From V1-33 sp964523105 (GTDB lineage Bacteria; Verrucomicrobiota; Verrucomicrobiia; Verrucomicrobiales; V1-33), in assembly GCA_964523105.1 (NCBI GenBank), contig CAZFZN010000008.1, forward strand, positions 134,505 through 198,504: a stretch of 64,000 nt of DNA, in the 5' to 3' direction. This document shows, piece after piece, positions 1 through 15,000 of the stretch. Both the position numbers and the translations under genes were made by a program. The first letter of the stretch is position 1, and every line of letters begins with the position of its first letter. The notes under the pieces are model-generated. The model was not told the DNA's origin. It was given only the letters and a program-made list of their open reading frames with translations, and did no database searches.

Positions 1-3000
1 GTTGGGATTCACGCGCGCCGTCGTGGTGTAGTCGATGTCCGCCGTCGCATCCGACTCGGAAAATCCGATGGCCCCCGTGGCGCCGGACGAAGCGAGCACG
101 TCAGACTGATGCGAGGAATCGGCTGTGAGCGTGACATCCCGCGCCGCGACGATGAGGGAGCCGTCGCCGGCCCAAGTGGCAGTGGTGCTGGTGAGGTCGG
201 CGTCGGCGCTGGCCGAACCGCTGCCGACGAGGGAGACGGTCACATTCTGTGCCAGCGCGGCCGCGGCCGCGAGCGAGGTGGCGGTGACACTGACATCGCG
301 GCCCGAATTCACGCTCGCCTGATTGCCGACCCACGCGCGCACGGCCGGGTTCGATGTCGCGAGGGAAACCGATCCCTGGGAACCGAAGAGGAGCGCGCCG
401 GCGGAGCCGCTGGCCGCCGCGGTGGAGATACCGTCCCCGGACGGCGCCGTGCCAAGGGTTTGCGCGCCTCCGGCACCAATGAGGCGATGCGTGCCGGTCG
501 CACTGCCGGGAGTGAGATCGAACGCGAGGAAGTGCCGGCCGGCGCCCGCACTTGTCAGGTCGAGGCCCTCCGTTCCGAGCGTGTGCGTGCCGGCGATGCC
601 TGCGGCGTTCACGGTGACGGCCGTGCCGGAGGCGGCGTCCGCCGGAGTGGCCGCCAGTTTGAGGCGGTCGGCATCGACGACGATGGCGTAATAAGTATTG
701 CCGTCTGTGAGTCCCGGAATCGGATCTTCGCCGGTCCGGCTGATCCGGTGCGTGCCCGTGGCATTGGCGGCATTCAGATCGATCGCGGTTGCGGCGGCGG
801 CATTGGCGGCGGTGGTCGCCAGTTTGATGCGCGAGGCATCCACGGCGATGACGAAATAGCTGGAACCGCCCGTGAGGCCGGCGACGGCCGTGCCGTCCGT
901 GCGGTAGGTGACCTGCTGGCCGGTGGTCAGGTTATGCGTCCCGATGGTAATGACGTCGGTGGTGCCGTCCACCTGACTCTTGCCGAAGACCGCGGCCGCG
1001 GGAGCACGATACGTCAGCGCCTGTCCGGCGGCGAATCCGTGGCCGTTCAGCGTGACCGTCCCCGAGCCGCTGTCCACGAGCGCCGCATCGAATCCGAGGG
1101 GCGTCGAGGTCGCTCCGGTCAGCGTCGGGGAGAGTTTGATCGTGGTGCCGTCGATGACCCTGACAAAGTAAGAGCTGCCATTGGTGAGGCCGGCCACCGG
1201 CGTTCCGCCCGCGGCGTCGTACACCACGCGGTCGCCCGGCTGGAAATTGTGCGCCGAGGCGAACCGGATCGAGTCGCGCGCCGCGTCCACGGCAGCCGCC
1301 GCGTCGAACGAGCCGCCGAGGCGGAGGGCGAAGTCGTCGGTTTGCAGGATGCTGTAGCTGCGCCCCTGCGTCAGTCCGCCGATGCTGCCGCTGCCGCCGT
1401 TGTTGTAGGTCACGCGGTCGCCATCGTTGAGGCCGTGCGCGGCTGAGAAGAAGATGGTATTCGAATTGTAATCGACATCGCTGGTCGCGCTGAAGTTGCC
1501 GCGGGAGAGCTGGAGCGGCTGTCCGTGACGGGACTGAAGTTCGATGTCGCCGCCGGCGACGATCACGGCGTTGTTGCCGACGTAGGTTTCCACGGTCGGG
1601 TTCGCGGTCACGGTGGACTGCGATTTGCCGACACTGACGCCGCTGATGGGAGTGACGCCGGTGGCGAAGCCGTCGGCGTCGGTGACGGAGTCCGAGAGCA
1701 GGCTGACGCCGCCGTTCACCGCGACGGACGCGCCATTGCCGAGCCATGCGCGCACGGACGGCGAAGTGGTGGCGGTGGCCGTGACGCCGTTGCCGGAGAT
1801 GATGCCGCCGGCCGCCGCGTCGGCGGTCGAGACCGCGCGGTCGAACGACTGGGCCTGCACGGCGAGGCTGCTCGCGCCGGTGACGCGGCCGTCGAAGTGC
1901 GCGCCGGCGGTCCCGCTGGCGGTGGACGAGGCGCTGTTGCTGCCGGTGGCGGCGATAGCGCCGATGGTCAGGGCGTCGGCGTTGGCCGTGGCCCGGTTGC
2001 TGCCGCGGGCGGTGAGGAGGACGCTGCCGCCGGTGTTCAGCGTGGAGTTGGTTCCCACAAAGGCATTCACCACGCCGTTGGCGATGGCGGTGGGTGTGGC
2101 GCCGCCGCCGCTGATGAGGCCGCCCTTGGAGGAATCGGCTTCAGCGGTGGCTCCCTTGTTCAAGCCGTGATTGTTCGATGCCAGAAGCGTGACGCTGCCC
2201 GCGTTGACTGTGCTGCCAGTGCCGATGCGGGTTTCCAGATTCGGGGAAGCCGTCGCTTTGGCGAGGGTGGACCCGAAGGCGCCGGCTCCGATGCTCAGTC
2301 CCGACGACTTGGCGTAGGCATCGACCTGTGAGGTGGAGGTCACATTCACGGCGCCGGTGACCGAAACGAGGGCATTGTTGCCGATCGCGGCCTGCAGCAC
2401 GGGGGATGCGGTGGCATTGGACGTGTGGATCGTCTGGATGATCAATCCGCCGCCCGAGGCATCCCCGTCGGCGCGCGCGTCGTTGCTGGCCGAGGCCAGA
2501 ACCGTCAGCCCTGCGCCGCCGGTGACGGAACCGTCGAAGTGAGCCCTGACAATTCCGCCGGCGGTCGCATCCGGCAGCGTGGTGCCCACCGTCACGAGGC
2601 CGAGGGAGAACGCGTCGGCTTCGGCTTCGGCGCGATTCCTTGCGCGGGAAGTCAGGCTGATCGTGCCGCCGGCATTGAGGCTCGCGCCCGGTGCGACCCA
2701 GGTATCGAGATCGGCGCTGGAGACCGCATTGGGATCGGCGCCGGCGCCGGAAGCGATGCCGGCGGCCGGTGCCTGCGCCGTGGACGCGGCGCCGCCTCCT
2801 GCGGTATCGTTGTGCAGGGCCTGCAGCGTGATGCCGCCGCCCGCGGAAACCGCAGTGCCGCCGCCGCTCACGAAGGAATTCACCCGCGGCGTGACGGTCG
2901 ATTCCGCGAGGCTCACGCCGGCCGCGGCGAGGCCGACACTGGCGCTGAAGACTTCCGTGGTCGCCGTCGCCTGCGAGGACGAGGACATATTGACGCCGCC

Positions 3001-6000
3001 GGAAACTCTAACCAGTGCTCCCGTGCCGACGGAGGTCACGAGCACCGGGTTGACGGTCGCCGTGGCGCGGTTGACGGCGGCGCCGACGACGCCCGCGGCC
3101 GCGGCGGTGGTCTCCGACGTGATCGTATGCGCCGCGTTTGCCGACATGGTCAGGGAGGCGACGCCGGGCGGTCCCGCCGGGTTGAGGCCGCCGACATTCG
3201 CGCCGTTGCCGAGGAACGACTGCGTGGTGCCGGTTTCCGCGGCCTGCGCGACGGCGACGCCGGCCGCCACCACTCCCGCGGAGGCGGCGGCGGCATTCAC
3301 ATTCAGATTCGAGGCGGCCGCGGCGGTGACACTGACATTGGCAGCGGTCGCGATGGAGGCGCCGGCGCCGAGGCTGGCACTCACGTCGTTGTCGGAGTTC
3401 AGGATCGCGATGGCGGCCTCGGCGGCCACAAAGCCGCCGCCGCCGGCGAAGGACGTGATGCCCGCGCTGTTCACCGCGCCATCCGCCGAAATCTGCACAT
3501 CGCCGCCGGCATGAAGCACGGAGTTCGCGCCGATCTGTGATTCCGTGGTTTGGCGCACCGTGGCGTATCCCACGGAAGCCCCCAGGCCGACGAAACCGAC
3601 GCCGCCCCCGCCGGTCTTCATGTCCAGCGTCTCATCGGACTCACTTTGGAAACGAATGTGACGCCCCGCGCGGATCATGGCGCCGGTACCGGTGTAGGCG
3701 GAAGTGGCCGCGGGCACCGGCACGGTGCTCATTTCGTCGTTGATGGAAAACCTCGTGGTGGCGGTCAGGGTCCGTGCCCTTGCCGCGGTGGCGTCGGAGG
3801 GATTGACATTCCGCACGCCGCTGGTCAGCGAGATGGCGTTGTTCACGTCCGGCGCGACGTTGTCCGCTTTGCCGGATCCCGTGGCATCGAGACCGCCGCC
3901 AAAACTCACCACCGACACCGCCCCGCTGAGCGAGAGCCACCCGAACGCGACGGCGATGGGCATCGAGTGGATCGTCCAGTCGGAATCCGCCCGCACCAGC
4001 AGGTCGCGCGCGGTGTCGATGACACAGAGATTTCCGATCCATGCTGCGGTCGTGTTGCGGATGGTGGCCACATCCACGGCGGCACCGGCTCCGACGACTC
4101 CGGCTCCGAGGGAGCCTGCTTTGTCATCGATGGAGGCGGTGTCGTTCGCCAGCACCTGCACGTCCTGCACCGGAGAACTGAAGCCGGCGTCCTGGTTGAG
4201 GCTCGAAATTCTCGACCCGCCGGAAATGAAGGCGCTCGTCACGGCGCGGATGGAACTGACGGCGACGGAAGCGGCCACGCCAAGCGACCCGACTCCCAGC
4301 GTGCCGACAGCGGCGGTGATGTCTTCGACGGAATCCGCCTGCACCAGAGTGAGGCCCGGAGCGTTGGTCACGGCCGCGGTGAGGCGGGCGGTGGTGGTGG
4401 TGTTGATGCCGGTGATGGCGAACGACGCGCCGATCCCGGCGGCGCCGGCGGCGAGGGCCCCGGCATGCACATTGATGGTCGCGGCGCTGGCGGCCAGCAC
4501 CCTGAGGTCTCCGCCGGAATGCACGTTCGATTCGCTGATCACGGCCTCGATCGTCGAACTGATTTCAATCACCGGCACCGAGCCGGCCAGCGCCACCGAT
4601 CCGAGGCCGCCTCCGACCGCGGAGGAATCCACCGACTCCCGGGTCGAGGCGCTGACTTCGACTCCGTCCGCTCCATACACCGTGGTGCGGTTGATCTGAT
4701 CGGAATCGGAGATCGCCGCCCGCGTCATATTTGTCAGGAGAATGTGATCCACGGCCGCTCCGGCACCGACGGCCCCAATCCCGATGACGCCGCTGCCGGT
4801 GGTCACGGAAGAAGCATGGTGGGCGCGCACCCTGACGGCCTGGCCCATGTCGGCGGGCGTGTTGACCATGGAATTGTCGATCACCGCCTCCGTCGTGTCG
4901 CTGAGGAACTGGGTGCTGACGTTGACCGCCACTCCCGCGCTGCCGCCGGCCAGGCTGACAGACACGACGTTCAGTGACTCCCGGGAATCCGCGATCACCG
5001 CGAGGCCGCGCATCGCTTCGGCGGTGGCGGCGCCGGTGACCGGGTCCCACCGGTTCACCGTCATCGCCACGCCCAGCCCGCGCGCCTGGACCGTGGCGCC
5101 GGTGACTGCGGCCCTGGTCTGATTCGCGAGGCTGTTGACGGCCACGCTTCCGCCAACTCCGACGGCGCCGGCGCCGAGAGAACCGCCGAGGGAATCATAC
5201 GTGCCGCTGGATTGCGCGAGCAGGCTGATATTGGCAAATGCGGTGACCGCGGCATTTGTCAGGCACGCGAGGATGGTATTCTGCGCGATGTTGATGGAAA
5301 CGGAGCCCGCGATGCCGGCGTAGGACCCGAGACTGCCGGCGGCGGCAATGGTTTCGACGGCCGCCGCCGAGCCGGCAAAAATGAGGAGACTGCCGGCGGT
5401 GGAAGTTGCCGATGCATTCTCCACGCAGGCCGTGATGACGCTCGCGAGTTCGTTGTAGGCGGCCGCGCCACCGATGGCGCCGCCTGCTCCGCCGGCGGCC
5501 TGACCGGAGAGTGAAAAGATGTCCGCGGATTCTTCGGCCGTCAGGGTGATGTCGCCGGCCGCGGCCACCGCGGCACCGTCGAGGATTTTCGCGTGCACGG
5601 CCCCGGCGATTTTATTCAGCGAGATGGCGCCGGTGATGCTGACCGTGCCGGCGCCCGAGAGCCCGGCGGAAAGTGTTTTGATGGTCCCGGCGCTGTCAGC
5701 CAGCAGTTCCACGCCGCCGCCGGGTGCGTTCACCGTGCCGCCGGAAACCGTGGCCGCAATGGTGCTGGAGAGATCGTTCGTGGCAATCGCAGCGCCGGCC
5801 GCGGAGGTTCCGCCCCCCACCACGGTGCCGGCGAGCGATTCGATGAGCGAACTGTCCGCCGCCACGAGCCGGACCGCCCCGGCGGCCTCGATCGTGCCGC
5901 CAAGACTGTGCGCGCCGAGCGTGTTGTGAATTTCATTCAAGGAAACCGATCCGCCGAAAGCAAACGATCCCGCGCCCGAACCGGCGGCGGTAATGTTCTC

Positions 6001-9000
6001 GACTTCGGAAGTGGAGGCCGCCTGCAGCAGCACGTCGCCGCCATTGGAATCCACCGTCGCGCCGCTCACCGCTGCCGTGATCGTGCGCGCGATGTCGTTG
6101 GTGGCGATGGCGGCGCCGACCGCCACGCCGTTGGCACCGGAAATGTTGCCGGCGAGGCTCGAGATTTCTGAATCGTCCGCGGCCACGACACTGATCGCAC
6201 CGGCAGCCGTGACCACCGCTCCGCCGGCGACGCGCACCTCCAGTCCACCGGTGATTTGATTCAGCGTGACCGAACCTCCGATCGTCTGCCCGTCGGCGAA
6301 AAATCCGCCGACGGCGACGGCGTCGATGGAAGGCGCCCCCTCGGCTCTGATTTCCACCACAGGGGCATCCACCGTCACGCCGGTGCCGCTCACCGCCGCC
6401 GATGCGGTGCTGGAAATCACGTTCTTCGACACGCTCGCGCCGTAGGAGCCGAAGCCGCTGGAGGCGGCGAGTTGACCGGTGACGGCGGTGATGCTGCCTT
6501 CGTCCCTTGCTTTTACTCTGACGAGATTCGCGGCATCGAGATCCGCGCCGAGGGTAACCTCCGCATCGAGATCGTTGTCCAGCACATTGAAGGCGACGGA
6601 GCCGCCGAACACGATGGACTGCGCCCCGGCTCCGCCCACGGCGATGGCCACGAGGTCCGCATTCTCCAGAACGAGCACTTCGATTAACGGAGCCGCCACG
6701 GAGCTTTCCCTCACATAAGCGGTGACGGTGTTGGCAATGTCATTGAGGGAAACCGAGGCGCCGAGAGCCACTTTTCCGTCCGCAATGGCCACATTGCCGC
6801 CGACGGCGACGATGGTGCCTCCGTCCGTCGCCTCGACGGTGACGCTGCCAGGGGCTGCGACGGTGGAGTTCGCGGCGATGTGGGCCTCCACCGTGTTCGC
6901 AATGGTGTTGAGGGCGATGGAGCCGGCGAGGGCCGAGCCAGGACCGCTCGCCACTCCAAGGGCCACCACGACCGCCAGGGGCGAGGAATCCGCGCTCACG
7001 TCCACCTTTCCAGTCCCGGACGTGACTGTGGAGGCCTCGATCTTCGCCTGCACCGTGTTCGCGATGTTGTTGTTCCCCAATCCCACTCCCACCGCTGCGC
7101 CGATTGTGAGGATCGGACCTTTTTGTCCGATGGTCATCGCGTCGGTGACGGCGACGGCGGTGGTATCGTCCAGAGAGGAGAGAGCGACGTCAGCGCTGGC
7201 AGTCACTGCAGATCCGTTCACGATGGAGGCGACGACGGAAGAGGCGATGCTGTTCTGTCCGGTTTTGAACTGCAGTCCGTCGAAGCGCGGGAGAATGGAC
7301 CAGCAGGTGGAGAAGATGTCCTGCACCGCCTCGAGGTCCAGGTCGCGGCTCGCGATCACCGTGGAGCCGTCGATGGTGGCGGCGATCACATTTTGAATGG
7401 TGCTGACCGAACCGGTCGCGGTCAGCGCGGTGTTGTTCTCGACTTCTCCGCGCACCAGCACATCCACGGCTGTCACCATCGCGCCGCCGGTGATCGAAGC
7501 CACGGCGATGTTGCGCACGCTGGCCACCGTATCGTCTTTATAAACCGTCGGCAGCGTCGTGTTCACGGGCGCGAGGGCATACATCAGGTCCACGGCGGAG
7601 GTCGTGTCCGCGGCGAAGTCGCTGCGTTCGAGAGCTTTGACCTGGACGAAGCCGGCTTCGACATTCGCACCGTTCACGGTGGCCGTCGTGCCGTCGCCTT
7701 CGCTTTCGGCGAGCAAGCCGCCCGTCACCGCATCCTCCGGCGTCCCGTCCGTCAGGGAGTCCGCCAGGGCTGCGGCCGCCGGCCGGGAATCCCCGTAGCC
7801 GCGCAGCACTTCCGCCAGTCCTCCGGCCAGTCCGGTAAAGGCGTCGTCCAGTTCGGACTGCAGCGATCCGGCCCCGACGTTGTTGAGTTTTGAAATCGGA
7901 ATGAGGGAAATGTCAGAGAAGGTGCCCTCGTCAATGCCGGGACGCCCGTTGAGCCGTGACAGGGGAATTGTCAGGAGATCCTCGAAATCGCCGCGCAAAG
8001 AATAAAGCGAGAGCGTGATGTTCAGGCCGCCGACACCGGGGCGTCCGACGTTGGCGATGAAACTGTCGCCGGTGATCCGCGACAGGGCGAAGACATCCAC
8101 TCCCGAGACCGCGCGGACCAGCGCGCCGGGGTTGATGAGCGCCGTGGTGTCGTTGTCCACGACGACGAGGTCCGCTCCCGCGCCGGCGGCGCCCATGGCC
8201 CGCGCGACGTTGACCGCGAGATCGAAAGTGGTGACGCGATTGACGGCGGCGATGCTGACAAGGTGCGGGGTGCCTGCGCCGGTGAGATCCTCGTTGAGGC
8301 GCGCCAGACGATCCACAAACGCCGCCGTGTCCGAGTCGAGGAGCGCGACGGTGACGGCTCCGGACAGCGCGACCACCGAGCCTGCAGTTCCCGCGCCGGC
8401 GAGGCCGAACACGTTCTCGTTCGATTCCGCCTGAATACCGATCCCGCGCACCGGCTTCCTCCCAAAGTCCAGGGCCCCGGCTCCGTCATAGACCTGAAGC
8501 ACGCCCGGACCGGTGCCTTTGGCATTCACCACTGCCCCTTCGCCGATGAAGGCCTGGGTATTCTTGACGATCACCGTGGTCGAAACCGACACACCGGCGC
8601 CGGCGATTCCCAGACCGAGAGCCGCGGATCCTGACATCACGTCCGCGTCAGTGTCGTCGCGCGCGGAGACGAGCACGTTGCCTCCGGCATGGACCGTGGT
8701 GGCGCCGTCGATGGAAGCGCTGGTGGCGCTCCTCACGGAAACCAGATTGAACGAACCGTCCACTTTGAAGTAAGTCACGCCGGGCCCTGCTGCCATGCCC
8801 GCCGCAAAGGCGAAGATGTCCTCCCGGGCCGTGGCCACGACATGCACATCGCCAGCGGAAGTGACGGTGGCGGGGGAACCGATGCGGGCCTGGGTGAGAT
8901 TGTCCAGCATGGCGAAGCCGACGGCACCGCCGAGCGCGCCGATGCCCACCGCCGAAGTGTTGAACGCGGCTCCTCCGGTCAGTGCGAAGAACGAAACATC

Positions 9001-12000
9001 CGACCCGGCGGCCACCAGGACAAACTGATCCGGACCGGCGCCGGTGTTGTCCCCGTTGACCACGGCGCCGCCGCCGATCCAGGCGCGGGTCCGGTTCGTG
9101 GTGACGAGCGCCGCGGCGGAGAAGAGCGCGGCGGTCGCAAACAGCGTGGCGGGATCGCCGGTCAATCCCTGGCCGGTGGCCAGCACGGACACATCGTCGC
9201 GGGATGCCGCGCCGATTCCAAGCCCCTGCACGAGCCGGCGGCCCGGAGTGGCGGTGCGGAGTCCATCGAGACTCTCGTCCTGCGGCGGAGCGCTCACCGG
9301 CGTCAGGTCGATGAATGCCAGTTCGTCGGCGAAATCGAACGAGTCGGTGAGCAAATCGCGCACCGGGTTTTCAAACACGAACCCCAGGATGTCGAGCAGG
9401 GTTCCCACCAGTCCGGGAACACGTCCAGGACCGGCAGGATAGGCGACGCTGAAGTCTCCGTTCAAGCTGAGCCGGCCGTTGCGGGTCCCGAGCGCCGTGA
9501 CACGCGCGCCGCCGTCCACAAAAGCCTCGACGTCCTTGTCGATCAGGACGAACCCGCCCGCCGCTCCCGCGGTGTTTTCCGAGCCGGAAGTCGCAATGCC
9601 GGCGGTGTAATGCACCCGGGTGAGGTCATCCGCATTGATGATCACGCTCCCGGGCGCGAAGACCACCGCCGTTCCGCTGACAAACGCGCGGGTTGTGATC
9701 AGAAGTGTCAGAGCTTCGACCGCGCCGCCCATGGTCACGTTGCCTTCCGAATCCTCGTTGGCGGCGAGCGTGGCGATGATCTGGTCGGAATACGCGTAGA
9801 TTTCGACATCCGGGTCCGCGCTCACCTGTGCGCTCCCGCCGATCCACGCGGCGGTGTTCTTGACGATGAGACCGCCGTCGAGCGCGCCGCCAATCCCCTC
9901 CCCTGCGGCGGGAGTGGACGCGCCGGTCAGGTGCGTGATTTGGGTGTCGTCCCATGCGAAAAGCCGGACGCTCCGGGTTCCGGCCGCCGGCTGCAGATTG
10001 ACCATTGATCCTCCGTCAATGAAGGCACTCGTCGTGTGGTCGATGACGGTGCCCGTGATCGAGCCCGCGAGACCGAGTCCGGAGGCTTCCGCGCCGCTGA
10101 CCACGACCGACTGTGAAACTTCCCGGGAGGTGGCGGAAATGGAAACGCCGCGCAGCAGCCGCGTCGTCGCGATGCCGTCGGGATTGCGTTCCGCGACCAC
10201 GGAGTCGCCGCGGCTTCCGGTGGCCTCCACTCCCGCGCCGCCGGTGATGCCGGCGCGGGTTTCCGCCTGGACCAACAGCACCGCGGCGGAAATGCCGATG
10301 CCATCGCCCGTGCCCGCCACGGAAGATCCCGTCACCGGAGCAAACGTGACCTCGCTGGCCGCCTCGAGCGTGACATTGCCGCCCGCAGCAACCGTCGCGC
10401 CGTCCACCAGGGCACTGGTGGACTTCTCGACTGCCGCAAAGGCGGCGGAACCGGCGACGCCGAGTTGGAATCCGGTGGTGTCCCCCGCCACGTCCGATGT
10501 CAGGACTTCGGAGGAAACGGCGCGGAGCGAGACGTGGTCGAGCGCGGTGACGGCGGCGCCGGGATCGATGCGGGCGGCGACCCGTTCGTCGAAAAGACTG
10601 GCATGGAGGGCCGCTCCGATTCCGGCGTACGGGGCACCGCTGACCGCCCCGGCGGCGCCGAGCACTTCCGTGGTGTGGCTGGCGGTCAGGTCCACACTAA
10701 CCGCTGTGCCGGAAGTGCCGTTGCCGGCGGTGATGCGGGCGCTGCCGCCGATGACGGATTCGACCGTGCTGTCCATCCGGAAGAGAACCGCCGACGCAGC
10801 GAGTCCGAGTTCACGCGCCGACGCGGCGCCGCCGGCGAAGCCCAGCAGATCGTCTCCGGCGCTGCCGCTGACCAGCAGTTTCCTGAGAGGTCCCGTGGAA
10901 GAGTCCGTGCCGGCACTCACGCTCCCATCCACCCGCGCGGACACGTGGCGCATGAGGTGCGGGCTGGCAGCCGTGAGGCCGGCCGCGTTGCCGCCGGCGG
11001 CATCCGAGCGGGCCAGCACGGTGACTTTGGCATCGTCCCGCGCGATGACCGACAGATTGCCCCCGGCATCCACCGTGGCGCTGACCGCGACCCGGGCCGC
11101 GGCATCGCTGCCGGCCTCGAGCAGGTTGGCGGCGCCGGCAGCACCGATGCCCGGGCTGGCGTTGGCGGCGAAAATGTCGAGATCGCTGTCCAGATCCGGA
11201 TCGCCCGCGGCCAGTGCCGTCACGGCAAAAAGTTCATCGCTGATGTTCGGACCAACGGTGAATGCTCCCGTGCCGTCATTGAAATAGAGCCTGGTGGGGC
11301 CGTTGTGGTTGCCGGTGATGAGATCGAGGTCGAGGTCGCCATCCATGTCCAGCAGCAGCACCGCCTGAGTGAGCGGACCTGACTCCGTGATGGTCGTGCC
11401 CGGGCCGAAGGTCACGGAGGCCGGCGTGCTGCCGGTGTTCCTGTAAAGCCGGCTGCCGGTCGCCGCGTTTCCGGTGACAATGTCCACATCGCCGTCGCCG
11501 TCCACGTCACCCGCGGCGAGCGAGCGCGTCACGAACCGGTCGCTGCTCAGGTCCACGCCCGGCGCGAAATTTCCGCCGCCGAGGTTCAGGTAAATGCGGG
11601 TCGGCGCCCCGGCGGCGAATTGTGTCAGGAGGCGCCGGGTGTCGAGGCGTGCCTGATCGAGGTCTGCGGCATCCAGCAGGTTCGCCGCCGCCAGTTCCGC
11701 GAGGGTCGCGAGGCCGGATGCAATCAGTTCCCGCACGTCGAGCGTGGCGACGATCAGTTCACCAAGCCCCGTGAGGCCCGCGTCCACGAGGTCGCCGATT
11801 TCTGTCAGGGGCGTGGCCAGCAGGTCACCCAGGGTCACCTCCGGGTCGATGAGATCGCCAGGGTCCACGAGGCCGCGTCCAATGACCTGTTCGAGGAACA
11901 CGAGACCCGAATTGACCAGCGCGTGGAGCGGGACGTCGTCATTGGCATCGATGAGGCCCTCCGCCAGCAACTGAGCCTGCGTGACGAGTCCGGTGGCCAC

Positions 12001-15000
12001 GAGTGCCGCGGCGTCGAGCGGCAGGTCGGTGAAGTCACTGAGTGCGAGCAACCCTTCCCTGACAAGATCATCCAGCCCCGCGATGGCCGCATTGACGAGG
12101 TCCCCGGCGGTCAGCAGCGACTGCGGATCGAAACCGAACCGGTCCACAAGCCCCGCGGAGATCAGTTCCGGCAGCGTCGCGACATTGCTCACGATCAGGT
12201 CCACGATATCGACCACGGTATCCTCGAGCAGGTCCGTGAGGTGAACGAGTCCCTGATTCACGAGCGGCGAGAGATCGAAGCCGATATTGCCGGCAATGAC
12301 ATCGGGGCGGCCGTCGCCGTTGAGGTCCGCCAGCAGGACGGCGGTGGTGAAATTCGTGTCGCTGGAAATGTCCACCGGCGCCGCAAAGTTCCGGTTGCCC
12401 TGATTGAGATAAAGCCGCGGCCGGGCGTTGAAATTGCCCGTGACAACATCGGGCCGGCCGTCGCCATCCATGTCCGCGACGGCGAGCGCCGTCGTCGGAT
12501 CGGCCAGGATGCCGAGATCGACGCCCGGGCTGAAGTTTCCTTTGCCGTCGTTGTAGTAGATGCGGCTCGGCTGACCGAAATTGCCCGCGACCGCATCGAG
12601 GGCGCCGTCCATGTCGAAATCGGCGAGCGCGATGGCAAGCGTCAGGTCGGGAATGACCGAATTGGGCGAGAAGCTGGAAAACTCGAAATCGCTGAGGTTG
12701 CCGACGACACTGCCCATGTCTGCGCCGGGCAGAAAGGCGCCGGTGCCGTCGTTGAGATAGCGGCGGTTGAACTGACCGAAATTGCCCGTGACGAGGTCGG
12801 GCCAGTCGCTGCCGTTGATGACACCGTCGCCGTTGTCGTCATTCAACTGTCCGAGTGCCAGAGAGGTTGTCAGGGTGTCGCCGCCGCCGGCATCCTCGCC
12901 GGCACCGAAGGCGAACTCTCCTTTCCGGTAGAGCCGGTTGCCGTTTCCGGTGCCGCCGTTGACGAGCGAGGCCGCGGTGGAGAGCACCTCCTCCGTCGTG
13001 TGCGCGGTGATGGCGACATCGCCGGCTGCGCTGACGGAGGTATTGGCTCCGGCGAACGCGTGGGCCGCCACTTCGATCGAACCCAGATCGAGCGCCGCGC
13101 CGGCGGCAAGGAATCCGGCGCCGCTGATGGACGACGCACCGGCGGTGCTGACGAGCCGCAGGTTGCCGTCCGCGTCGAGCGTCATGCCGCCGGTGACCAC
13201 CGCACCGGTGCGCGCGGCGAGCGCGGCTTCGGTCAGGGCAGCGATGTCGTTGTGTGTCACCGATCCGGCGACGGCGAGGCCGGATTTGGTTCCGGTTCCG
13301 CCGTTGGAAACTGCGACCACGGAGCTGTTCGTGACTGCAGCCATAATGAGGTCTGCGGCTTCGAGTGCCACATCGAGCGCATAGGCGCTGACAAGGGAAT
13401 GCAATCCATTGCGGGCGTAGGATCCGCCGATGCCGGCGTGATTGCCGAACGCCACGGCACCGGCTCCCGCAACAAGCAGCGGCGAATCGGCCGCACTCAG
13501 CTGCATCGTATTGCCGGCTTCCACCCGCGTCGTGTCCCGAATGAACGCCTGCACCGCATACGTCAGCGAATTGAACGCCACATCGCCGGAGAATCCAAAG
13601 CCAAACTCCAGACCGCGCACGCTTTCGGGCAGTCCTCCCATGCCGGTAAAGGAGCTTCCCGCCGCGGCGCCGGAAACGGAAATCGTCCACGTATGCAGCG
13701 CCGACTGAGCCGTCAGGCGCACGTCCCTTCCGGCCGTGACCAGCCCCGGGTCTCCGCCGGTTCCCACCGGCCCCACCGGCTGGAGCGCGTCGCCGATGAA
13801 GGCACTGGTCCTGCTGTAACCGTCCAGTTCCTCGTCATCCGCGCCGCCTTCATCGAGGGTCGTCGCCTCGCGAATCACCGTGAAGGCCGCCGAGGCACCG
13901 ATGCCGGCATCCTGCCCTCCGGCCGCGCCGCCGGCCACATTGATCACCGTGCCTCCATTTTCGACATCCAGCAAAACGTCGCGTCCCGCGAGGACCGTGG
14001 CCCGGTCTTCGATCCACGCGAGCGCCTCGTGACCGAGCATCACGAGGCCGAACGCACCCGTCACTGACACATCGCGGCCCTCGGTCCCGGCCTGGACTGC
14101 GTGGAGGATGTCGCTGGTCGTGACGGCGTGCGCGGCAACGTCGCGGGCCGCGGAAACCAGCGCCCGGTCGCCAATGACCGCGCGCGCGTAATTGTCCGCG
14201 AAGAGGCCGTTGAAGTAACCGCCCGCCGCATCATCGACGCCGGGTGCGATGGCATCGAAACTGATGGAGGAATGGAAGCCCGCGAGATTTGTCAGGTGCA
14301 GGGTGGCGGACGAATCGAGCACGACATCCTGATCGGCCGCGGCCGTGAGCTGGCGCTGGTTGACGCGGGCCCCGGCGCTGACGCCGGTGGCCGCCATATT
14401 GTAAATATCGAGGTAGTTCACGCCGCCTCCAAAAGCGGTGTGCCCGGCGGCCACCGGTCCGCCGGCATGGACGAGCGTGGTGCCGAAAGTGTCCGCGGCG
14501 GCGAGAAACGGAGCGAGATAAGCGCCCAGCGGCACCAGAGCATCCCGCACGGCGATGGAGATGCCGTCGGCATCCGCAAACTCCTCGGCGATGCGGGCGG
14601 TGCCGGTCGCGCTGTCCGTATCGATCAGGGAGATGACCGGCGGAAAAACCGGCACCGGGTTGGGGAAAACGGGCAGCGGCCGCGCGACGGTCGCCACGGC
14701 GTTGATTCCCACACCGTGGGCGGCGTCCACGATGGCGTTGTATCCGATGAAGGCGGTGGCCTGATTGAAGAGGCGCGACCACACGATCGCGCCGCCGATG
14801 CCCGTGTTGGTGGCCGGCGGCGTGGCCGGCAGCCCGGCGTCGAAGGCATTGGCGGTCGCACTGGCCGCAAAGCCCTCCTCCGCGAGCGATTCGATTGTCA
14901 GGGCGCCGTCGAGGGTGATGAAGGCCCCGTCATCGATGAGCGCGACGGCTTTGTTCTCCGTCTCCACCAGCACCACCGCGGCGGCGATGGCAATGTCAGG

